Origin: Vibrio sp. D404a
GTDB taxonomy: Bacteria > Pseudomonadota > Gammaproteobacteria > Enterobacterales > Vibrionaceae
Direction of reading: 5' to 3'
DNA: 64,000 bases
Assembly: GCF_030248535.1 (NCBI RefSeq)
Contig: NZ_JAHGAJ010000011.1
Coordinates: 62,001-126,000 of the forward strand
The notes below the pieces were generated by a model. The model searched no databases. It was not told the origin of the DNA and saw only the letters and a program-made list of their open reading frames with translations. Position numbers and translations under genes: made by a program. Positions 35,265 to 43,439 of this stretch are shown in pieces (position 1 is the stretch's first letter; each line of letters starts with the position of its first letter).

Positions 35265-35906
35265 CTAGAATAGTGATACTACAACTATTGCCATCGTAAC
35301 TAATACCGCCGCAATTAGCACGATAAAAGCCTTGGTATTTGAGGCGAAGTGTAAAACATCACCGGTATCGATCTGCTCGTCACTTGGGATCATTTTTTTG
35401 CGTCCGCTGATCATCGCCCAGACTAACGGCTTTGAGCGCAGCTTATAGATCGCAATTGCGGCTAGATGCAACACAACAAATACCACCAGAGCACGTGCAG
35501 CAACCACGTGAATCGTTACCATCATGTCGAATAGATCATCCGTTAACAGCTGATCAAGCAAATTATCCAACAAACCCGCGATAACGATGCCGGTCACACA
35601 CTGAATGGTTAAGGTGCCAATCATCGCGATCACCATCCATGCGCCCAAAGGGTTATGACCTTGCTTGGTTGATCCTTTGCCGGTTAGGTATCGAATGATC
35701 ATTACTGGCGAAGAGATAAATTGAGTAAAACGACTGGTGTCACTTCCTACTAGACCCCAAGTAATACGCCAAAGTAGCAGGGCAAACAGTGCTAGCCCTA
35801 GATAGATGTGTGGCCCTTGTCCATTAAAACCAGAGGCGGCCAATCCAATGAACAGTGCCGCTTGCAGCCAGTGGTAAAGGCGAGTCGGTAGATCCCAAAT
35901 CTTCAT
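35265..35906 (-). CDS. Cytochrome b561/Ni-hydrogenase-type b subunit
   Basis: A 213-residue four-to-five-TM protein. MKIWDLPTRLYHWLQAALFIGL places the first heme ligand His at about residue 12, and further His residues occur in HIYLGLALFALLLWRITWGLVG, TIHVVAARALVVFVVLHLAAIAIYKLRSKP. The pattern matches di-heme b-type cytochromes that pass electrons between quinol and soluble cytochromes. GGAATGAC precedes the ATG. Divergent from a soluble cytochrome c gene and followed by marR, it likely forms an electron-transfer pair with that cytochrome. Confidence 0.88.
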   Translation of the reverse strand: MKIWDLPTRLYHWLQAALFIGLAASGFNGQGPHIYLGLALFALLLWRITWGLVGSDTSRFTQFISSPVMIIRYLTGKGSTKQGHNPLGAWMVIAMIGTLTIQCVTGIVIAGLLDNLLDQLLTDDLFDMMVTIHVVAARALVVFVVLHLAAIAIYKLRSKPLVWAMISGRKKMIPSDEQIDTGDVLHFASNTKAFIVLIAAVLVTMAIVVVSLF

Positions 35907-35936
35907 AATGTCATTCCAAATTAAGTAGGTTTGAAT

Positions 35937-35986
35937 TTAATTTACACTGCAATAGTTGCAACTGCAACTATTGCAGTGTAAATTAA
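35937..35986. promoter_or_regulatory. 50-bp palindrome (24-bp perfect arms, 2-bp centre), probable MarR operator
   Basis: The left arm contains TTTACACTGCAATAGTTGCA, the centre is AC, and the right arm is the exact complement; pairing continues four bases further outward on both sides. The core ATAGTTGCA/TGCAACTAT is typical of MarR-dimer sites. It sits between the cytochrome b561 start (31 bases away) and the cytochrome c start (55 bases away), so one protein could control both directions. Confidence 0.8.
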
Positions 35987-36040
35987 TGTTCATTGAGTTT
36001 ACCAACCGCCCGGAAAATCGGCCAGAATAGAGAATCGACT

Positions 36041-36505
36041 ATGAATAAATTTAACGTGAAACCATTATCTTTAGCTGCCCTTGTTACACTTATCGCTATA
36101 TCTCCACTTTCTGCTTCTCACGCTGCCGCTGAGCAAACGGTGGATGCGGTACAAGCTCGTCAAGATGCCTTTCAATCAATTGAAAAACTGAACAAATCGA
36201 CAAGCTCTGCGCTAAAAAAGAGCAATGTGGAATGGGCTTCAGTGCAACAGAGCAGTCAACAATTAACAGCGCACGGCGAAACCTTGCTAATGAGTTTTGA
36301 TAAAGGCAGTGAGGGCGGCAAAGCCAAAGCCGATGTTTGGAATAAACCAGAAAAGTTTGAGCGTTTGATGCTGGAAATGAATCAAGGCTACCAAGAGTTA
36401 CTGCAAGCAAGCTTGGAACAGAACAAATCTGCAGCACAAAGTGGTTTGGACAAGGCTAATGGAACATGCCGAGCGTGTCACCGCAGCTACCGTTCACGTT
36501 GGTAA
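36041..36505 (+). CDS. Exported cytochrome c' / c556-like protein
   Basis: A 154-residue protein that opens with a signal peptide ending SASHAAA when started at the ATG at 36041. The mature part is a four-helix bundle type sequence with a single heme-binding CRACH motif close to the C-terminus (about residue 144-148), the hallmark of the cytochrome c' family. These periplasmic proteins carry electrons or bind NO and CO. The gene diverges from the cytochrome b561-marR pair over a large palindrome, so the three genes form a regulated redox module. Confidence 0.88.
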   Translation: MNKFNVKPLSLAALVTLIAISPLSASHAAAEQTVDAVQARQDAFQSIEKLNKSTSSALKKSNVEWASVQQSSQQLTAHGETLLMSFDKGSEGGKAKADVWNKPEKFERLMLEMNQGYQELLQASLEQNKSAAQSGLDKANGTCRACHRSYRSRW

Positions 36506-36511
36506 TATGAA

Positions 36512-36543
36512 AAACGCCCAAGAGTTTTCACTGTTGGGCGTTT
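36512..36543. terminator. Terminator between cytochrome c and Omp85-like genes
   Basis: A perfect 10-bp stem (AAACGCCCAA / TTGGGCGTTT) with a 12-base loop. The flanking sequence allows use in both directions between convergent genes. Confidence 0.8.
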
Positions 36544-36569
36544 GTGATTTTATGAGGAGCAGCTTAGGC

Positions 36570-37712
36570 CTAAATATTCTCGCCTAGGCTGAAATAAGCG
36601 AGTACTTCATTCTCATTGTTATAGGTGAAGTCCATGCGAACATTGATTCGTTCTTGGCGCATTAATCGGTAGCGTAAACCTAAGCCGACCATAGAGAGTA
36701 AATCACTGTCATTAAAGCTATGGAAAGGGTCGGTCGGATTGAGTCGCTCACCAAAAACCTTACCTACACCGGCTAACCCGACAACAGCAACATTGTTGAG
36801 AAAGTTAATGCTGGAGCCATTGATAGAATACCGATACTCCAGCTCAAGGTTAGTCATGTGCGAAGCAATGTGATCACCAGCTACAAATCCTCGCTGTACT
36901 TCTCTGCCTTGTCGACCGTAAGTGCTGTATGCACTGCTTGGCGCTTGTTCTGCATCCAATAGATAACGAGCTACCCAGCGACTGGCGATGATATGGTTGT
37001 CGTTATGGGTGAGGCTATGGAAGTAACGATAGTCTGAAAATATCGACGAGTAGGTCTCCTCGTCATCATTGCCTAACCAAGCTCCATGATTTTGGTAAGT
37101 AAGCTCGAACATAAACCCGTGGTAAGGGTAATAGTAGTGCTCTCGTTCATCCCACAGAAAAGACAGTTTTGCACCTACATCGGCTTCATATTCATCACTA
37201 AATCCAGTGAGTTTTAATAAAAACTTATCTTTTGGGGTATCTGCTAGATAGCGGGCGCTCGAGTAATCAAGGCCAACACCGAGGTACATGTTATTGTGCA
37301 CTTTAAAATAGAAGTCGCCATCAAATGAATACTCTTGATGGTTGGTATCCACGAGATCGACCAAGGTGATATTGGTGCTGGAATAGCCCATCTCACCTGA
37401 AAAGCGTATCGAGTCACCACTCAACAATAAATCGGCATTGCCTTTGATGTAGTAGCTGTCGTTTTGGGTATAAGTCAGCGTGGCAGATAAGGTTGAGGCA
37501 TTTTTTGTCTCGCCTTCACCATAAAAGTTATAGATGGGTACGATTGAGATTCCGGTGTCGACACTCGGGTCATAAAACGGAATGGCAATGACGCGAAACT
37601 TATCGTCGACGATAGGTTGATTTGACTCTCGCGTGTCGACCTCAAAAGCAAAGCTGCTCATGCAAGCGGTCGAAGAGAGAAGTGTCGTAGCCCAAAGGGA
37701 AGTTCGCGTCAT
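36570..37712 (-). CDS. Outer-membrane beta-barrel protein of the BamA/TamA (Omp85 surface antigen) type, no POTRA
   Basis: About 380 residues with a signal peptide (ending SSFAFE) followed directly by a barrel. FRVIAIPFYDPSVDTGISIVPIYNFYGEGE opens the barrel, LSFLWDEREHYYYPYHGFMFELTYQNHG and GRQGREVQRGFVAGDHIASHMTNLELEYR match surface-antigen strands including a VRGF-like VQRGF loop, and the chain ends VLAYFSLGENI. There are no POTRA domains before the barrel, so it is a short 'barrel-only' Omp85 relative, and I do not infer an insertase role. Start choice between two ATGs six codons apart is uncertain. It is a single gene. Confidence 0.78.
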   Translation of the reverse strand: MTRTSLWATTLLSSTACMSSFAFEVDTRESNQPIVDDKFRVIAIPFYDPSVDTGISIVPIYNFYGEGETKNASTLSATLTYTQNDSYYIKGNADLLLSGDSIRFSGEMGYSSTNITLVDLVDTNHQEYSFDGDFYFKVHNNMYLGVGLDYSSARYLADTPKDKFLLKLTGFSDEYEADVGAKLSFLWDEREHYYYPYHGFMFELTYQNHGAWLGNDDEETYSSIFSDYRYFHSLTHNDNHIIASRWVARYLLDAEQAPSSAYSTYGRQGREVQRGFVAGDHIASHMTNLELEYRYSINGSSINFLNNVAVVGLAGVGKVFGERLNPTDPFHSFNDSDLLSMVGLGLRYRLMRQERINVRMDFTYNNENEVLAYFSLGENI

Positions 37713-37968
37713 TATCGGTATTACATCCAATGTAAAAGAGTTCGTAGTGACTCTGCCTAAATTCGGGCGAATAATATCACGTACGGTCTACCTAATAATA
37801 GCTGTTAATGACAAGTTAAATGAATGATTTTGTATAGAATAAAATACAGAATGCTACTCGTTGAATAGCGACTGGGGTTAAAGTAGCGGCACATAGAGCT
37901 TATCGACGTGCCGCCTAGTATGCGAGAGTTAATCTAAGCTGATTCGTTTTGATTCACGATAGAGAAGT

Positions 37969-38463
37969 TTACTGTTTAACGGTGACCTTTGAGATAACAA
38001 TATCTTCACAAGGTACATCTTCGTGGCCCCAACGTGTCGTGGTTGGTGCTACACCAATCTTTTCAACGACGTCCATACCGGCCGTTACTTTACCAAATAC
38101 CGCATAGCCCCAACCTGCATTCGTGGTTGCCGTGTGATCAAGGAAATCGTTGTTATCTAGGTTGATAAAGAACTGAGCCGTTGCCGAGTGAGGTGCATCA
38201 GTACGTGCCATAGCGATAGAGCCAATAACGTTTTTCAGACCACGATTGGCTTCGTTGACGATAGGTGCACGTGTTGGTTTTTCTGTCATATCAATCGTGT
38301 GACCGCCACCTTGAATCATGAAACCGTCAATCACGCGGTGAAAGGTTGTGCCTTCGTAGAAGCCTTCTTCACAGTACTTTAGAAAGTTCTTAGAAGTGAC
38401 GGGTGCTTTATCAAAGTTAAGCTCGATTTCGATATCACCAAAGTTGGTCGTCAAAATGATCAT
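37969..38463 (-). CDS. ppiB: Peptidyl-prolyl cis-trans isomerase B (cyclophilin)
   Basis: A 164-residue cytoplasmic cyclophilin, the same length as E. coli PpiB. It starts [23 protein letters not shown]; the frame is open 70 codons further upstream, but that part has no family resemblance. The active-site segment is [15 protein letters not shown], followed by [28 protein letters not shown], containing the conserved Arg, Phe, Met and Gln residues. It catalyses proline isomerisation in protein folding. It lies 107 bases downstream of the TetR gene in the same direction. Confidence 0.95.
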   Translation of the reverse strand: MIILTTNFGDIEIELNFDKAPVTSKNFLKYCEEGFYEGTTFHRVIDGFMIQGGGHTIDMTEKPTRAPIVNEANRGLKNVIGSIAMARTDAPHSATAQFFINLDNNDFLDHTATTNAGWGYAVFGKVTAGMDVVEKIGVAPTTTRWGHEDVPCEDIVISKVTVKQ

Positions 38464-38570
38464 AGAGTTACTCGTTGTCTTGGCTAGAGCCAGAATGGAT
38501 GTTACGGGAAGTATACGTATAGAAACGGGAACCGCCAGCACAAACACTGACGGATTTGAGTGTAGGGCAG

Positions 38571-39179
38571 TTAGCGTTGGTACTGCTTTAAAAACATCTG
38601 AACACTCGACTCGATAATGTGCTTGCGCTGAGCGGCGTCTGGAGAAGGTGCATGGCCGATGATTTGCGGCCAAAACGCAAAAGACTTCAGCAGTGCGATA
38701 AATTGTGTCGAGGCAAAGTGTGGGTCAAGCTCGATTAGACGCTCGTCCGCCAGTGCTGCTTTTATCCAAATGGTTAAGCCGCTCTCTGCCTGAGAGTATT
38801 TTTCCATCGCTTGGTACGCGAGTTCTTTGTTATGGAAGTACTCAGAAAAAAGCACTCTAGAGAGATTAATAAAACCCTCGGTCTCAAGCAGGTCGAGCTC
38901 TTGATTGGCAATCGCAGTCAGTTGTTCAGTCAGTGACAATTCTTGCTGATAAGGGAAGTGAGTCGCCGCTAAGGTTTTGCTCCAGATGCTATCGAGAATT
39001 TCGTCTAGTAATAGTTCTTTGCTGGCAAAGTGGTTGTAAACGGTACGTTTTGAAACCTCTGCTCTGGCCGATATCTTATCCATGCTGGTGGATTTATAGC
39101 CGTGCTCAGTGAACTCTGCAATCGCTGCTTCAACAATAGCTTCGCGTTTCTTTTGGCTCAGTGTTTTTTTAAAGGTCAT
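38571..39179 (-). CDS. TetR-family transcriptional regulator
   Basis: A 202-residue protein. The N-terminal helix-turn-helix ([51 protein letters not shown], about residues 12-62) is a clear TetR/AcrR domain, and the C-terminal helices include [16 protein letters not shown]. It is divergent from ybiB by 172 bases and upstream of ppiB. The intergenic region contains only a short palindrome (AACTAGTT, 39231-39238). The ligand and targets are unknown. Confidence 0.88.
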   Translation of the reverse strand: MTFKKTLSQKKREAIVEAAIAEFTEHGYKSTSMDKISARAEVSKRTVYNHFASKELLLDEILDSIWSKTLAATHFPYQQELSLTEQLTAIANQELDLLETEGFINLSRVLFSEYFHNKELAYQAMEKYSQAESGLTIWIKAALADERLIELDPHFASTQFIALLKSFAFWPQIIGHAPSPDAAQRKHIIESSVQMFLKQYQR

Positions 39180-39351
39180 TAGAAATACAACTCAATCTAA
39201 AATTAGCATGGTGTTCTATTATTTTACACTAACTAGTTTACTTTTAGTATCCGCGATTGTGTAGAAGCGCTTTGCTTGGCTCGCCGGGTAGCATAGAATC
39301 GAGGAAGGTATCTTAATTTTTAGTTGTTAGAGAGAAGAGAATTAGACATCA

Positions 39352-40308
39352 ATGAGTAGTATTTTAGAGTGTATTCGTACTGTTGGACGAGGAGAAAGGG
39401 GTCGTAAGCCTCTGACGTTTGAACAGGCCTATCGCATCATGGATGAGTATTTAAGTGGTCAAGTTGGAGACGACCAGATGGCGATGCTACTGATGCTAAT
39501 TCGCGTACAGAACGAGACTAATGAGGAGATTGCTGGTTTTGTTAAAGCATTCCAGTCTCGAGTCCCGGACTTAGGCGCGGACATTGATTGGCCTTGTTAT
39601 GCTGGTAAGCGCAATGATTCCAGCAGCGGCAAACCGTGGAACCTACTGGCGGCAAGAATTTTAGCCGATAGTGGCTATAAGATTTTGATGCATGGCTATA
39701 TGGATAAGCCAAGCGGCCGCACTCACGTAGAAACACACCTCGACGATGTGAATGTACAGTGTGCAGACAACCCGGAGCACGCCAAAGAGGTTTTAGAAAA
39801 AGAGGGTATTGCTTACCTTCCTTTAGCCAATTTTGCTCCAGAGGCACAAACTATGATTGGTTGGAAGCATCGTTACGGATTGCGTACTCCAATTAATACT
39901 GTGGTGCGTGCACTTAATCCTGGTGGTGGTCGATTGGGCGTTCGCGGTAGCTTTCACCCGGGCTTCCCTCAACTGCACGCAGAAGTCGAGCATGTCATTG
40001 GCAATAAATCGCACTCAGTGATCTCTTTCAAAGGTCAAAATGGTGAGTCGGAATACAACCCCAAGGTAAGCCAAACGGTATGGCTGAGTTCTCCGGAGAA
40101 AGTTGAATCTTTTTATTGGAAAGGCACCATGCATGAAGGGCTTTCAGTCCCCGATAGCTGCGTACTCGGCACGCCTGAAGATGAGATGGAGATGATGGCC
40201 AACAGTGTGGTGGATACCATGACGGCGGTTCTGTTTGCTGAAACTCACGATAAACCAGAAGCGTACAAGCGTGCTTCTGAACTATGGGAAGCGTACTGTC
40301 GTCGTTAG
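39352..40308 (+). CDS. ybiB: YbiB-type glycosyltransferase-fold protein (TrpD2 family)
   Basis: A 318-residue protein related to anthranilate phosphoribosyltransferase (TrpD). The helical N-terminal domain (LTFEQAYRIMDEYLSGQVGDDQMAMLLMLIRVQNETNEEIAGFVKAF) is followed by the phosphoribosyltransferase-like core. The PRPP-loop region reads KRNDSSSGKPWNLL in place of the Gly-rich TGG(D/S) signature of TrpD, consistent with YbiB proteins, which are reported to bind nucleic acid rather than catalyse the tryptophan step. The basic segment LNPGGGRLGVRGSFHPGF is also family-like. It is a single gene. Confidence 0.85.
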   Translation: MSSILECIRTVGRGERGRKPLTFEQAYRIMDEYLSGQVGDDQMAMLLMLIRVQNETNEEIAGFVKAFQSRVPDLGADIDWPCYAGKRNDSSSGKPWNLLAARILADSGYKILMHGYMDKPSGRTHVETHLDDVNVQCADNPEHAKEVLEKEGIAYLPLANFAPEAQTMIGWKHRYGLRTPINTVVRALNPGGGRLGVRGSFHPGFPQLHAEVEHVIGNKSHSVISFKGQNGESEYNPKVSQTVWLSSPEKVESFYWKGTMHEGLSVPDSCVLGTPEDEMEMMANSVVDTMTAVLFAETHDKPEAYKRASELWEAYCRR

Positions 40309-40338
40309 CTTTCGAACATCGACAGCGTAAAAATCATT

Positions 40339-40363
40339 AAGGTCAGCGGTGCTGGCCTTTTTT
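40339..40363 (+). terminator. Intrinsic terminator after ybiB
   Basis: A 9-bp stem (AAGGTCAGC / GCTGGCCTT, one G-U pair) with a 3-base loop and a run of six T. Confidence 0.82.
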
Positions 40364-40371
40364 GTGTGCGA

Positions 40372-40641
40372 TTACTTTACTCGCATCAAGCGGTGTGATG
40401 TTTCTCCTAGCTGTAATTCAATCACCTGAGAGATACCCATTTTCTCGACACGTTCCAGCATGTTCTGACTATAACCACGCTTTTTCATCCACTCTAATGG
40501 CTCTTTAAAACCATCCTCATTGATCACAAAAGACTGGTCGGTGATCGCCTCTTCCACAATATGAATAACCCAGATGCGCGATTGAAAATCTAACACTTCA
40601 TTGAAAAAGGATTTGATTTTTGTGAGTAGGGGAGAAGTCAT
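40372..40641 (-). CDS. Small hypothetical protein (89 aa)
   Basis: An 89-residue soluble protein with alternating predicted helices and strands (FNEVLDFQSRIWVIHIVEEAI; EPLEWMKKRGYSQNMLERVEKMG; VIELQLGETSHRLMRVK). No signal peptide or known motif is visible. The ribosome-binding site is weak. Balanced, Vibrio-like composition and position between terminators support a real gene, but I do not recognise it. Confidence 0.6.
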   Translation of the reverse strand: MTSPLLTKIKSFFNEVLDFQSRIWVIHIVEEAITDQSFVINEDGFKEPLEWMKKRGYSQNMLERVEKMGISQVIELQLGETSHRLMRVK

Positions 40642-40797
40642 AATGTGCCTAAGTTGAGCAGAAACAACACTGAGAGTCTGGATGATATTGATGCGTTACC
40701 ATACGGAAACTTGTCGCTGAATTCAATTTCTGTCCTAGTCTGTTTTCACGGCACAAATAGGCTATAGATCAGAGTGTCGTTAAATCAATAACTTGGC

Positions 40798-41034
40798 TTA
40801 TGGCTTTACGAAGCGGCTAAAATCTATCTCATGCTCTTTCTGATACTTAACCAGCTTTATCTTTAATTCATGTTTAGCGGCATGCTCAATCGCAGCATAG
40901 GACATTTGCGTGATCTCTTCGCTGCAATCCGAAATGAAGGGGCGCTCTTCGTTATTAAAGTGGCCAACGAGGGTTTTATTCATGCCGTTAGCGTCTAAAT
41001 AGACAAAGGCATACAGGTTTTCTTGATGATGCAT
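40798..41034 (-). CDS. Small hypothetical protein (78 aa)
   Basis: A 78-residue protein beginning MHHQENLYAFVYLDANGMNKTLVGHF and ending in a Lys-rich helix (HELKIKLVKYQKEHEIDFSRF). There is no known motif and no strong ribosome-binding site. It lies alone between two other small or single genes; the call rests on a protein-like composition only. Confidence 0.5.
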   Translation of the reverse strand: MHHQENLYAFVYLDANGMNKTLVGHFNNEERPFISDCSEEITQMSYAAIEHAAKHELKIKLVKYQKEHEIDFSRFVKP

Positions 41035-41312
41035 AAATCGTTTGCTGATTCAAAATCGTACATAGCAAAGAGATTACAGGATCTCATCAGCCAAAAAAGT
41101 GCGAATAAGTAAGGGGTTGTAAGAGGTTTCATTACAATTAATGCACCTCATTTTATGTGCTTCAGCCCTTGTGTTTCCTCACATTTCTTGGGAATAAGGT
41201 TTTGCCTATCAATAAAATTGTTGAAATCCATTTAGTAAAATCAAGATTTTAGACAACAATTAACTTATAGGTAAGACATAAGACCTGGCTAAGAGTTTTT
41301 AGGGAGAAAGCG

Positions 41313-41729
41313 ATGAATTCGATTAAAGTGAAAGATTACATGACGCTACAGGTTGTGACGTTCACTCCTGATATGCCGTTAAGTCTCGCGCTAGACAAAG
41401 TAATGCGCAGTCACCACATGGGTGGTCCTGTTATTGATGAGAGTGAGAAGGTTATTGGCTTTCTCTCTGAACAAGATTTATTAGAGAAGCTTGTTAAGGT
41501 GAGCTACTTCTGTCAAGACACACACACTGTGGGTGATTGTATGTACCGTGAGGTGCTTTCAGTATCTCCAGACCTATCGATTATCGAACTCGCAGACTTA
41601 ATGAAGGTGGGTAAGCCGAAAGCCTACCCAGTGATCGATAACGAAAGACTGGTCGGCATCATCACTCGTACTGATGTTTTAAGAGCGATTGGTAAAAATC
41701 TAGATGATTGCTTCCAACATCCGGTATAA
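41313..41729 (+). CDS. Tandem CBS-domain protein
   Basis: A 138-residue cytoplasmic protein that is essentially a pair of CBS domains (Bateman module): VKDYMTLQVVTFTPDMPLSLALDKVMRSHHMGGPVIDESEKVIGFLSEQDLLEKL, then VGDCMYREVLSVSPDLSIIELADLMKVGKPKAYPVIDNERLVGIITRTDVLRAI. Such modules bind adenine nucleotides and act as energy sensors for partner proteins. No partner domain is fused. The start has a GGGAGAAAG site. A strong terminator separates it from the MATE gene. Confidence 0.92.
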   Translation: MNSIKVKDYMTLQVVTFTPDMPLSLALDKVMRSHHMGGPVIDESEKVIGFLSEQDLLEKLVKVSYFCQDTHTVGDCMYREVLSVSPDLSIIELADLMKVGKPKAYPVIDNERLVGIITRTDVLRAIGKNLDDCFQHPV

Positions 41730-41771
41730 TCTGTTGTTAGAAATGATAATTTTCACGAATAACCTGAATTG

Positions 41772-41797
41772 ACAAAAGGCGCACTAGCGCCTTTTGT
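41772..41797 (+). terminator. Intrinsic terminator after CBS gene
   Basis: A perfect 11-bp stem (ACAAAAGGCGC / GCGCCTTTTGT) with a 4-base loop. It can work in both directions. Confidence 0.85.
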
Positions 41798-41847
41798 TAT
41801 TTATAGAATTCTCACTGCTTTCACGCTTTCAATCACGGGGACGATTT

Positions 41848-43308
41848 ATGTCAAATCAAACGGCCAAGTTTGTCGAAGGTTCAACAATGCGCCACATTTT
41901 GGTGATGTCAGGTGCAGGCTCTGTTGGTTTGATGGCTCTATTCGTGGTCGACCTGCTAGATATGCTGTTTATCAGTATGTTGGGTCAGGTTGAATTGGCG
42001 GCCGCTGTTGGTTTTGCAGGTACACTAACGTTTTTCTCTACCTCTGTTTCGATTGGTACCTCGATTGCCATGGGCGCATTGGTCTCCAAAGCGATAGGTG
42101 CTAAAGATAGAGACCACGCCAAACAGCTCAGTGTCAGTATCATGATGACGGCGTTTGTGATCAGCTCGTTCGTTGCCGCTTTGATGTATGCCCATATTCC
42201 TGAACTACTGAGTGCGATTGGCGCACAGGGGCTTGCCGCAGAAAGGGCACAAGCCTATTTACAGATTCTTCTTCCGAGTGGTCCATTCTTAGCGTTAGCA
42301 ATGGCGGCAGGTGCCGGGCTAAGAGCTGCTGGTGATGCTAAGCGTTCTATGTGGGCAACCCTGTCGGGGGGCATCGTGAATGCGATTCTCGACCCCTTGT
42401 TCATTTTCGGATTTGGGTGGAACATTGAAGGGGCTGCTATTGCCTCGGTCATTGCACGTTTTACTGTGTTGTACTTCTCTCTTTACCCACTGATTCGCAG
42501 TCATGATTTAGTGGCAAAACCTTCGGTTACCCATTGGCGTTTCAATCTTCGTCCAATTCTTGCTATCGCCTTGCCAGCCATTATTACTAACACCGCAACG
42601 CCAATTGGTAATGCAATCGTGACAACGGGTATTGCGCAATATGGCGAAGATTTTGTTGCAGGGTTTGCGGTAATTGGCCGTTTAACACCGGTCTGTTTTG
42701 CTGTGATCTTCGCTCTGTCCGGCGCTGTAGGGCCAATCATTGGGCAGAACTTTGGCGCCGAGCGTATGGATCGAGTGAAAGAGACACTCAATAACTCGTT
42801 GTTGGTGACCACTGTCTACACCATTGCCGTGTGTATCTTGCTCTACTTCCTCCAAGACTATGTGATTCTAATGTTCAGCTTACAAGGAGATGCGTCCATC
42901 ATTGTTGCGGCATTCTGTAGTTATGTTGCTATCACCTTTACCTTCAATGGTGCGCTGTTTGTTGCGAACACCTCGTTCAACAACTTGGGCAAACCTCTCT
43001 ATTCAACGGCGTTAAACCTAGGTAAAGCCACTTTAGGGACGCTGCCTTTTGTCTACTTTGGATCTCAATGGTTTGGTGCTCTTGGCGTGTTGTACGGCCA
43101 AGCGCTGGGTAATGTGCTGTTCGGGATACTTGGCGTGTTAGTGCTGCGTTTCCATATTGCTGAGCTGATGAAAGGCTCGCAGGTTGAGGTTGAGCAGGAA
43201 GATGTGTCGATGGTGAGTTTGAACACTCAGCCATTCTGTTCTCATGATGCGGTATTGATTGATGACGTTTCAGCGAACCGAGAAGAGTTGAGCGACGCAA
43301 AAACTTAA
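41848..43308 (+). CDS. MATE-family multidrug/metabolite efflux transporter
   Basis: A 486-residue inner-membrane protein with twelve hydrophobic segments in two similar halves. The first half has LLDMLFISMLGQVELAAAVGFAGT, and the second has AGFAVIGRLTPVCFAVIFALSGAVGPIIGQNFGAERMDRV, the NorM-like conserved pattern. It exports cationic compounds using Na+ or H+. The ATG at 41848 follows GGGGAC; the frame is open 18 codons further, into the preceding terminator, which is unlikely to be translated. The long C-terminal tail (last 45 residues) is acidic and hydrophilic. Confidence 0.9.
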   Translation: MSNQTAKFVEGSTMRHILVMSGAGSVGLMALFVVDLLDMLFISMLGQVELAAAVGFAGTLTFFSTSVSIGTSIAMGALVSKAIGAKDRDHAKQLSVSIMMTAFVISSFVAALMYAHIPELLSAIGAQGLAAERAQAYLQILLPSGPFLALAMAAGAGLRAAGDAKRSMWATLSGGIVNAILDPLFIFGFGWNIEGAAIASVIARFTVLYFSLYPLIRSHDLVAKPSVTHWRFNLRPILAIALPAIITNTATPIGNAIVTTGIAQYGEDFVAGFAVIGRLTPVCFAVIFALSGAVGPIIGQNFGAERMDRVKETLNNSLLVTTVYTIAVCILLYFLQDYVILMFSLQGDASIIVAAFCSYVAITFTFNGALFVANTSFNNLGKPLYSTALNLGKATLGTLPFVYFGSQWFGALGVLYGQALGNVLFGILGVLVLRFHIAELMKGSQVEVEQEDVSMVSLNTQPFCSHDAVLIDDVSANREELSDAKT

Positions 43309-43330
43309 GCATTTTTCTCGTGATTTCTCC

Positions 43331-43362
43331 TTGACCTTGGAGATGACTCCAAGGTTTATACT
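43331..43362 (+). promoter_or_regulatory. MerR/ZntR-type promoter with operator for the metal ATPase
   Basis: A -35 box (TTGACC, 43331-43336) and a -10 box (TATACT, 43357-43362) are 20 bases apart, the elongated spacing that MerR-family activators correct by DNA untwisting. The spacer holds a perfect inverted repeat (ACCTTGGAG-ATGA-CTCCAAGGT, 43334-43355). The symmetry resembles ZntR operators. No merR-type gene is in the window, so the regulator is encoded elsewhere. Confidence 0.88.
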
Positions 43363-43439
43363 TCAGGTGTACTGGAGGGGAATTTAGCCTATCTCAACTA
43401 GGAACCCCTTCAGCAGTCGAGTATTAAGGAGAATTTATT

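Noticed and set aside
38464..38673. 70-codon N-terminal extension of ppiB
   Set aside because: Standard PpiB begins [15 protein letters not shown] and has 164 residues; the extension overlaps the TetR gene end and lacks similarity.
39231..39238. AACTAGTT palindrome as a TetR operator
   Set aside because: Only 8 bp and not extended outward; too short to support a site by itself.
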